Assembly (NCBI RefSeq): GCF_937936315.1
Contig: NZ_CALGWU010000046.1
Span: 1 to 37,644 of the forward strand
Length of the DNA stretch: 37,644 bases
Origin: an uncultured Capnocytophaga sp.
GTDB taxonomy: Bacteria; Bacteroidota; Bacteroidia; Flavobacteriales; Flavobacteriaceae
Direction of reading: 5' to 3'
The notes under the pieces are model-generated. The model ran no database searches. It was not told where the DNA came from and saw only the letters and a list, made by a program, of their open reading frames with translations. The position numbers and the translations under genes are program-made. This document shows positions 33,422 to 37,644 of the stretch, in pieces. The first letter of the stretch is position 1; every line of letters starts with the position of its first letter.

Positions 33422-34747
33422 ATGGAACCTTGGATTATTGCCATTTTCATTATTGGCTATCTTTGTATTACTACAGAACACCAAATAAAGGTGGACAAAA
33501 CTATTTCGGCTTTAGCTATGGCTGTTATCTGTTGGACGCTCTTAAAAGTTTCTAACATTGATGTAATGGAAGTTATGAACGGTGTATTAGTACCGGCTAA
33601 CCCTGCCGATAATGCTACTGCTATCGACAAAGCTTTACAACATCACTTAGCTGAAACAGCCGAAATTCTCTTCTTCTTAATCGGTGCGATGACCATCGTA
33701 GAAATCATCGATATGCACCGTGGGTTTGAAATCATCAAACGATTGATTCGTACCCAAAGTAAGGTAAAACTCCTATGGATTATAGGAATTATCGGTTTCT
33801 TCCTCTCTGCAATTATTGATAACCTAACTACTACTATTATCCTTATCACCATTCTGCGCAAGATTATTCCAGAACAAAAAGAACGTATATGGTACGCTTC
33901 TCTCATTGTAATTGCAGCTAATGCAGGAGGTGCTTGGTCACCTATCGGCGACGTAACTACTACTATGCTTTGGGTGAAAGGCAAAGTAACCGCTGCTAAA
34001 TTAGTAGAGTACGTATTTATTCCTTCTGTTGTATGTTTGGTTGTACCTTTGCTCATTGCATCATTTTTACCTGTGTTCAAAGGAAAAATCGATACTTCTA
34101 ACAGTGAAGAAGGCGTTACTTACAAAAGCAGTATGCCCGTTCTGTCAATAGGTTTTATTGCTATTATTTTTGTCCCTATTTTTAAATCGATTACTCATTT
34201 ACCTCCTTATATAGGTATGCTCTTTGCTTTGGCTACAATGTGGTTTATTTCTGAAAAATTGAAACCTATCAGCGAACTTTCACCTACTGATAACGACAAA
34301 TTCAGTATTCACCGTGCGATGAGTCGTATTGAATTTTCAAGTATTTTGTTCTTCTTAGGTATTTTGTTGGCAGTAGCATCATTGCAAACTATTGGAACAC
34401 TTTTCAATTTTGCACAAACATTGAATCAAACTATTCCAAGCACAAATGTAGTAATTCTGCTTTTAGGTTTTGCTTCGGCTATTATAGACAACGTACCATT
34501 GGTAGCTGCTAGTATGGGTATGTTCCAAGAACCTATTGATAGTGGTCTTTGGCATTTCATCGCCTACGCTGCTGGTACAGGAGGTAGCTTGCTTATCATC
34601 GGATCGGCGGCAGGAGTTGTAGCTATGGGTATGGAGAAGATTAGTTTCTTCTGGTACGTAAAAAATATCTTATGGATAGCTCTTTTAGGTTTTGTTCTAG
34701 GATACCTCACATTGGTATCTTTTGAAGCACTACACGTTTTTGGATAG
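33422..34747 (+). CDS. nhaD: Sodium/proton antiporter NhaD
   Basis: The 441-residue membrane protein has about twelve hydrophobic segments and belongs to the ion-transporter superfamily. Conserved stretches are LFFLIGAMTIVEIIDMHRGF (about 81-100), ADNATTI-like DNLTTTIILITILRKI (about 133-148), NAGGAWSPIGDVTTTMLW and LLGFASAIIDNVPLVAASMG, the paired half-membrane loops with Asp and Asn that carry Na+. NhaD exports Na+ (or Li+) in exchange for protons and is most common in marine and host-associated bacteria. It is expressed alone from its own promoter and has a strong terminator. Confidence 0.92.
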   Translation: MEPWIIAIFIIGYLCITTEHQIKVDKTISALAMAVICWTLLKVSNIDVMEVMNGVLVPANPADNATAIDKALQHHLAETAEILFFLIGAMTIVEIIDMHRGFEIIKRLIRTQSKVKLLWIIGIIGFFLSAIIDNLTTTIILITILRKIIPEQKERIWYASLIVIAANAGGAWSPIGDVTTTMLWVKGKVTAAKLVEYVFIPSVVCLVVPLLIASFLPVFKGKIDTSNSEEGVTYKSSMPVLSIGFIAIIFVPIFKSITHLPPYIGMLFALATMWFISEKLKPISELSPTDNDKFSIHRAMSRIEFSSILFFLGILLAVASLQTIGTLFNFAQTLNQTIPSTNVVILLLGFASAIIDNVPLVAASMGMFQEPIDSGLWHFIAYAAGTGGSLLIIGSAAGVVAMGMEKISFFWYVKNILWIALLGFVLGYLTLVSFEALHVFG

Positions 34748-34748
34748 A

Positions 34749-34769
34749 GATAACAAGTAACAGATAAAA
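34749..34769. repeat. Period-7 word array after nhaD
   Basis: GATAACA, AGTAACA, GATAAAA in register, 2 nt after the nhaD stop. Its reverse complement shares 19 nt with the array at 35805-35834 on the far side of the isomerase gene. Confidence 0.6.
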
Positions 34770-34770
34770 T

Positions 34771-34806
34771 AATAAAGCCAGCTAAAAGCTGGCTTTATTA
34801 TTTTAT
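34771..34806. terminator. Bidirectional intrinsic terminator between nhaD and the isomerase gene
   Basis: AATAAAGCCAGCT (34771-34783), loop AAA, AGCTGGCTTTATT (34787-34799): a perfect 13-bp stem with T and A runs on either side. It lies between two converging genes. Confidence 0.92.
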
Positions 34807-35735
34807 CCTACTGAAACTAATTCGACATCAAAGATGAGAGGCGCATTGGGCGGAATAACCCCTCCAGCACCTCGGCTGCCATAAGCAAGCTCTGAAGGGA
34901 TAACCAAGCGGGCTTTGTCACCTTCGCTGAGGAGCAAAATTCCCTCGTCCCAGCCTTGTATCACTTGCCCTACCCCTACGGTAAATTGCAAAGGTTCTCT
35001 ACGGCGATGAGAGCTATCGAATACTGTTTTATCTAACAACATACCGGTATAGTGCACCGCTACTTTTTGTCCGGCTACTGCTTTTTTACCATTACCTTTA
35101 TGGGTAATTTGGTAGTACAAACCACTGTCGGTTTTATCAAAACCTACTACTTCTTTAGCTAAGGCTTCTTCGGCTTTGCGTTTTTCTTCGGCTAAACGAG
35201 CTGCTTTTGCTGCTTTTAAATCTTCAAAAGCCTTGAGAGCGTCCCATTTTTCAGCCTCTGCTCCTACTCTTAGGATTTCTACTTTTTCAATTTTATCACC
35301 TTGTGCAATTGCATCTACCACTTCTTGACCTTCTACTACTTCACCAAAAACAGTGTGCTTATTGTCCAACCAAGGTGTTGCTAAATGCGTGATAAAAAAC
35401 TGACTTCCATTGGTGCCAGGACCTGCATTTGCCATAGAAATGACCCCTGCTTTGTTGTGTTTCAATTCTGGGTGAAACTCATCGTCAAAACGATAACCAG
35501 GGTCACCAGTACCCGTGCCTAACGGACAACCACCTTGTATCATAAAATTGGGAATCACGCGGTGAAAGGTGAGTCCGTTGTAATAAGGAGTGCCTAATGG
35601 TTTTTGTGAATTTTCCATTTTTCCTTCGGCAAGAGCCACAAAGTTACCTACCGTAGCAGGAGTTTTGTCGTAAGTAAGACGCAGTAAAATAACGCCTTTA
35701 TTAGTAGTTATTTTAGCATAAATTCCGTTTTCCAT
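34803..35735 (-). CDS. Bifunctional cyclophilin-FKBP peptidyl-prolyl isomerase
   Basis: The 310-residue protein has no signal peptide. The N-terminal cyclophilin domain (1-160) shows FHRVIPNFMIQGG and NGSQFFITH, with Arg in the first motif as a catalytic residue. A charged helical linker (about 163-195, rich in Ala, Glu and Lys) leads to an FKBP domain (about 200-310): VAVHYTGMLLDKTVFDSS, then FTVGVGQVIQGWDEGILLL and SELAYGSRGAGGVIPPNAPL. Both domains catalyse proline cis-trans isomerisation and have chaperone activity; the fusion puts two unrelated folds on one chain. It lies 78 nt downstream of the aminotransferase gene. No promoter of the standard kind is seen, so it may share that gene's transcript. 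Confidence 0.93.
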   Translation of the reverse strand: MENGIYAKITTNKGVILLRLTYDKTPATVGNFVALAEGKMENSQKPLGTPYYNGLTFHRVIPNFMIQGGCPLGTGTGDPGYRFDDEFHPELKHNKAGVISMANAGPGTNGSQFFITHLATPWLDNKHTVFGEVVEGQEVVDAIAQGDKIEKVEILRVGAEAEKWDALKAFEDLKAAKAARLAEEKRKAEEALAKEVVGFDKTDSGLYYQITHKGNGKKAVAGQKVAVHYTGMLLDKTVFDSSHRRREPLQFTVGVGQVIQGWDEGILLLSEGDKARLVIPSELAYGSRGAGGVIPPNAPLIFDVELVSVG

Positions 35736-35804
35736 TTTAGTGTTATTTGTTTTATTTGATAATTAATTTAATGAGAGTGCGAGTCTTTATCAACTTTAAT
35801 GCAC

Positions 35805-35834
35805 TTTTATCTGTTACTTGTTACCTGTTACTTG
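35805..35834. repeat. Period-7 word array at the aminotransferase stop codon
   Basis: CTTTTAT is followed by CTGTTAC, TTGTTAC, CTGTTAC and TTGG. The last copies encode the C-terminal residues (VTGNK) of the aminotransferase, and its stop codon (35814-35816) lies inside the array. It is an inverted copy of the array at 34749-34769. Confidence 0.65.
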
Positions 35835-37007
35835 GTTCAACGCTTCCAAGATAATGTCACAACCTTCTTTGATTTCTTCATCGGTGAGGGTAAGTGGAGG
35901 AGAAAGTCGTACGGCACGGTGTTCAAACAAGAGCCAATAGACTATCAATCCTTTATCTTGACAGTAATTCACCACAAAATCGGCGATTTCGGCAGTTTTC
36001 ACAATGACAGCCAACATCAATCCTCGACCATTGATACTTTCGATAAGTGGATGTTGCAAATACTTGCGGAAGAGTTTTTCTTTTTCCAAAGTTTGAGCCA
36101 TCAGGTCGGTAGTGAGGAGCTGGTTGAGGGTTGCTAACGAGGCAGCTGCTATCACGGGATTACCTCCAAAAGTGGTGATATGTCCCATTTTAGGACTGTG
36201 AGCCAATAACTGCATACGCTCATACGACGACACGAATGCCCCTACAGGCATACCACTTGCCATTCCCTTGCCTATAGCGATAATATCGGGGGTAAAGCCA
36301 TAGTTTTGGAAGCCAAAGAGCTTACCAGTACGCCCGAAACCAGGTTGTATTTCATCGATGATGAGCAAAGCACCTACTTCTTCACAACGGCGTTTTACCT
36401 TGATGAGATAGTCGTTTTGAGGTTCGATAAAGCCCGCTCCCCCTTGGATACTTTCCAAGACTACCCCTGCGGTACGTTCAGTGATTTTGAGGATATCAGC
36501 TTCGTTGTTGAACTCTATAAAATCTACGTCAGGAATAAGAGGACGATAAGCGCGTTTGCGTTCTTCATAGCCCATTAGGCTCATCGAACCCTGTGTATTG
36601 CCGTGATAAGCATTTTTGGCAGCGATGAGTTGGGTGCGCCCCGTAGCGCGTTTGGCTAATTTTACGGATCCCTCAATAGCTTCTGTACCGGAGTTTACCA
36701 AATAGGTGGTATTGAGTTCAGGTGGCAACTGCTCGGCAAGGAGCTTGCAGAAATCTACCGCAGGCTTTTGTACGTACTCGCCGTAGACCATCACGTGCAT
36801 ATAGGTAGCGCACTGCTCTTGGATAGCCTTCACTACCGCAGGATGACAATGCCCCAAAGTACAAGCCGATACCCCAGCCACAAAATCTAAATAACGCCTG
36901 CCATCGGTGGTGTAGATATAGCTACCCTCGGCGCGTTCCACCTCCAACAATCGCGGATAAGGTGAAGTGGGAGCTTGATATTTTAAAAAATCTTGTTGTT
37001 GATTCAT
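35814..37007 (-). CDS. Class III PLP-dependent aminotransferase (ornithine/acetylornithine type)
   Basis: The 397-residue enzyme has the class III signature LLIIDEIQPGFGRTGKLFGF (about 214-233, Asp218 for the PLP ring nitrogen) and PLP lysine Lys247 in IAIGKGMASGMPVGAF. NSGTEAIEGSVKLAKR (105-120) contacts the phosphate and AYHGNTQGSMSL stacks on the ring. Members transfer amino groups from omega-amines or acetylornithine to 2-oxo acids; substrate is not readable and no arg genes adjoin it. The start ATG (37005-37007) overlaps the stop of the upstream small gene as ATGA. The C-terminal five residues come from the repeat array at the gene's end. Confidence 0.9.
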   Translation of the reverse strand: MNQQQDFLKYQAPTSPYPRLLEVERAEGSYIYTTDGRRYLDFVAGVSACTLGHCHPAVVKAIQEQCATYMHVMVYGEYVQKPAVDFCKLLAEQLPPELNTTYLVNSGTEAIEGSVKLAKRATGRTQLIAAKNAYHGNTQGSMSLMGYEERKRAYRPLIPDVDFIEFNNEADILKITERTAGVVLESIQGGAGFIEPQNDYLIKVKRRCEEVGALLIIDEIQPGFGRTGKLFGFQNYGFTPDIIAIGKGMASGMPVGAFVSSYERMQLLAHSPKMGHITTFGGNPVIAAASLATLNQLLTTDLMAQTLEKEKLFRKYLQHPLIESINGRGLMLAVIVKTAEIADFVVNYCQDKGLIVYWLLFEHRAVRLSPPLTLTDEEIKEGCDIILEALNQVTGNK

Positions 37008-37242
37008 TCTTTTTCTTCTTTTATAATTTTAACCATTGGGCTGGGGTCTATACGGCTAATAGCATTCCCTTTGTATCGCAATTCAAAAAAGCCATTAGAT
37101 TTGCCTTGTATAGTGCCGTTAATATATAATTTAGCCTTTAGTATTGATGAGTTGTCAAAAGTAGCATCTTGTATTTTCAAATCGTATGCTTCTATATCAG
37201 CTATGCAGTTAGTAATAGAGTGTAAAGTAATATGTTTTTCAT
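37004..37242 (-). pseudogene. Small lipoprotein gene with a frameshift near the signal peptide
   Basis: ATG at 37240-37242 opens MKNILLYTLLLTA, a typical signal sequence, but runs into TAG after 13 codons. One base out of frame, starting at the same point, a long open frame reads CIADIEAYDLKIQDATFDNS and onward through YINGTIQGKSNGFFELRYKG to SPMVKIIKEEKE and TGA at 37004-37006. The Cys at the junction would complete a lipobox. A 1-nt insertion would restore an open frame of about 79 codons. The open frame itself has no upstream ATG. The stop overlaps the aminotransferase start as ATGA. It starts 22 nt after the WG-repeat gene. No domain is recognised. Confidence 0.65.
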
Positions 37243-37263
37243 ATTTGTAATATTTTTTAAAAG

Positions 37264-37644
37264 TTATTTGGCTATGGGGTGGTCGGCAGGGGCATTATTA
37301 CAGTCTTTCACACATTCTCCTTTTTGGTTTATATAGAACCATTTGTTATTTAGCTCTACTTCTGCTAATCCTTCTGAAAATCTTCCTGCATAATCATACT
37401 TTATAGGAATCACTTCTTTGCCTGTTTTATCTATAAAGCCATATTTATCATTCAATTTTACTTTAGCTAATCCTTCTGAAGGACTTTCAGCATCATCATA
37501 CTTTATAGGAATCACTTCTTTACCTGTTTTATCTATAAAACCCCATTTTTTATTTAGACTTACGGCTGCTAATCCTTCTGAAAATCTATCTGCATAATCA
37601 TACTTTATAGGAATCACTTCTTTGCCTGTTTTATCTATAAAGCC
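37264..37644 (-). CDS. WG-repeat (KWG) protein, C-terminal part
   Basis: Only the last ~126 residues are visible; the start lies beyond the right edge. Repeats of exactly 34 residues (102 nt) read GFIDKTGKEVIPIKYD followed by SEGLA and V.LN.K(W/Y), the WG (KWG) motif. They are very alike at the DNA level, pointing to recent tandem expansion or gene conversion. WG proteins are usually exported or membrane-linked; their function is mostly unknown. The final stretch departs from the repeat (KWFYINQKGECVKDCNNAPA, ending in DHPIAK) and has two Cys. The small lipoprotein gene and the aminotransferase gene follow closely downstream. Confidence 0.8.
   Translation of the reverse strand, partial: GFIDKTGKEVIPIKYDYADRFSEGLAAVSLNKKWGFIDKTGKEVIPIKYDDAESPSEGLAKVKLNDKYGFIDKTGKEVIPIKYDYAGRFSEGLAEVELNNKWFYINQKGECVKDCNNAPADHPIAK

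Noticed and set aside
37264..37644. Regular 102-nt repeats as a CRISPR array
   Set aside because: The repeats are in frame, encode WG motifs and have no unique spacers.
1..37644. rRNA, tRNA, insertion sequences, integrases or prophage genes
   Set aside because: No transposase or integrase motifs and no tRNA- or rRNA-like stretches were recognised in either strand.

Overview
The window looks like chromosomal DNA of a gliding Bacteroidetes (Flavobacteriia), most likely Capnocytophaga or a close relative. The evidence is a moderately AT-rich base composition, repeated promoters of the Bacteroidetes type (TTTG, 18-21 nt, TAnnTTTG), a gldH gliding lipoprotein gene, a GH92 alpha-mannosidase, a DUF4836 lipoprotein, a TonB-plug-like/carboxypeptidase-regulatory-like protein and an NhaD antiporter. 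The genus is inferred from overall resemblance; no rRNA or tRNA gene is present to fix it.

Layout. (1) 1-2192, minus strand: a truncated secreted regulatory-like-domain protein, a plug-domain gene broken by an amber codon, and an RND-type adaptor lipoprotein with no pump beside it. (2) 2678-9324, minus: UbiA prenyltransferase, LysM lytic transglycosylase, class A penicillin-binding protein, GldH and a RicT/PSP1 protein. This is a cell-wall and gliding block. (3) 9549-14572, minus: a tight operon of ABC-F ATPase, SGNH hydrolase-like protein and MBOAT acyltransferase, probably for O-acetylation of an exported polymer. (4) 14705-16250, minus: a beta-propeller gene, a degraded toxin-like ORF coupled to it, and a second 3' fragment of the propeller gene, together resembling a decayed toxin-immunity cassette. 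(5) 16349-20482: lipid A acyltransferase (plus), then a large Sel1-repeat protein and a DUF3108 protein (minus). (6) 20691-28286, plus: GH92 lipoprotein, a small lipoprotein, and a four-gene operon of adaptor, DUF4836 lipoprotein, ABC ATPase and FtsX-like permease. (7) 28287-28952: AT-rich DNA without protein genes, holding consecutive hairpins that end in a strong intrinsic terminator, a candidate small RNA. (8) 28953-34747, plus: NtrC-type regulator, NagZ-like GH3/serine hydrolase fusion, NhaD. (9) 34803-37644, minus: cyclophilin-FKBP fusion, class III aminotransferase, a frameshifted small lipoprotein gene and a truncated WG-repeat gene.

The common theme is the cell envelope: peptidoglycan synthesis, cleavage and turnover (PBP1a, MltD-like, NagZ-like), probable O-acetylation (MBOAT/SGNH), lipid A acylation, envelope export and surface lipoproteins.

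The two observations I rate highest are the relic toxin-immunity cassette at 14705-16250 and a set of short tandem word arrays with a strict 7- or 8-nt period that sit next to gene ends throughout the window. The structured intergenic RNA candidate at 28733-28847 comes next. All assignments come from reading the sequence; no database search was run.
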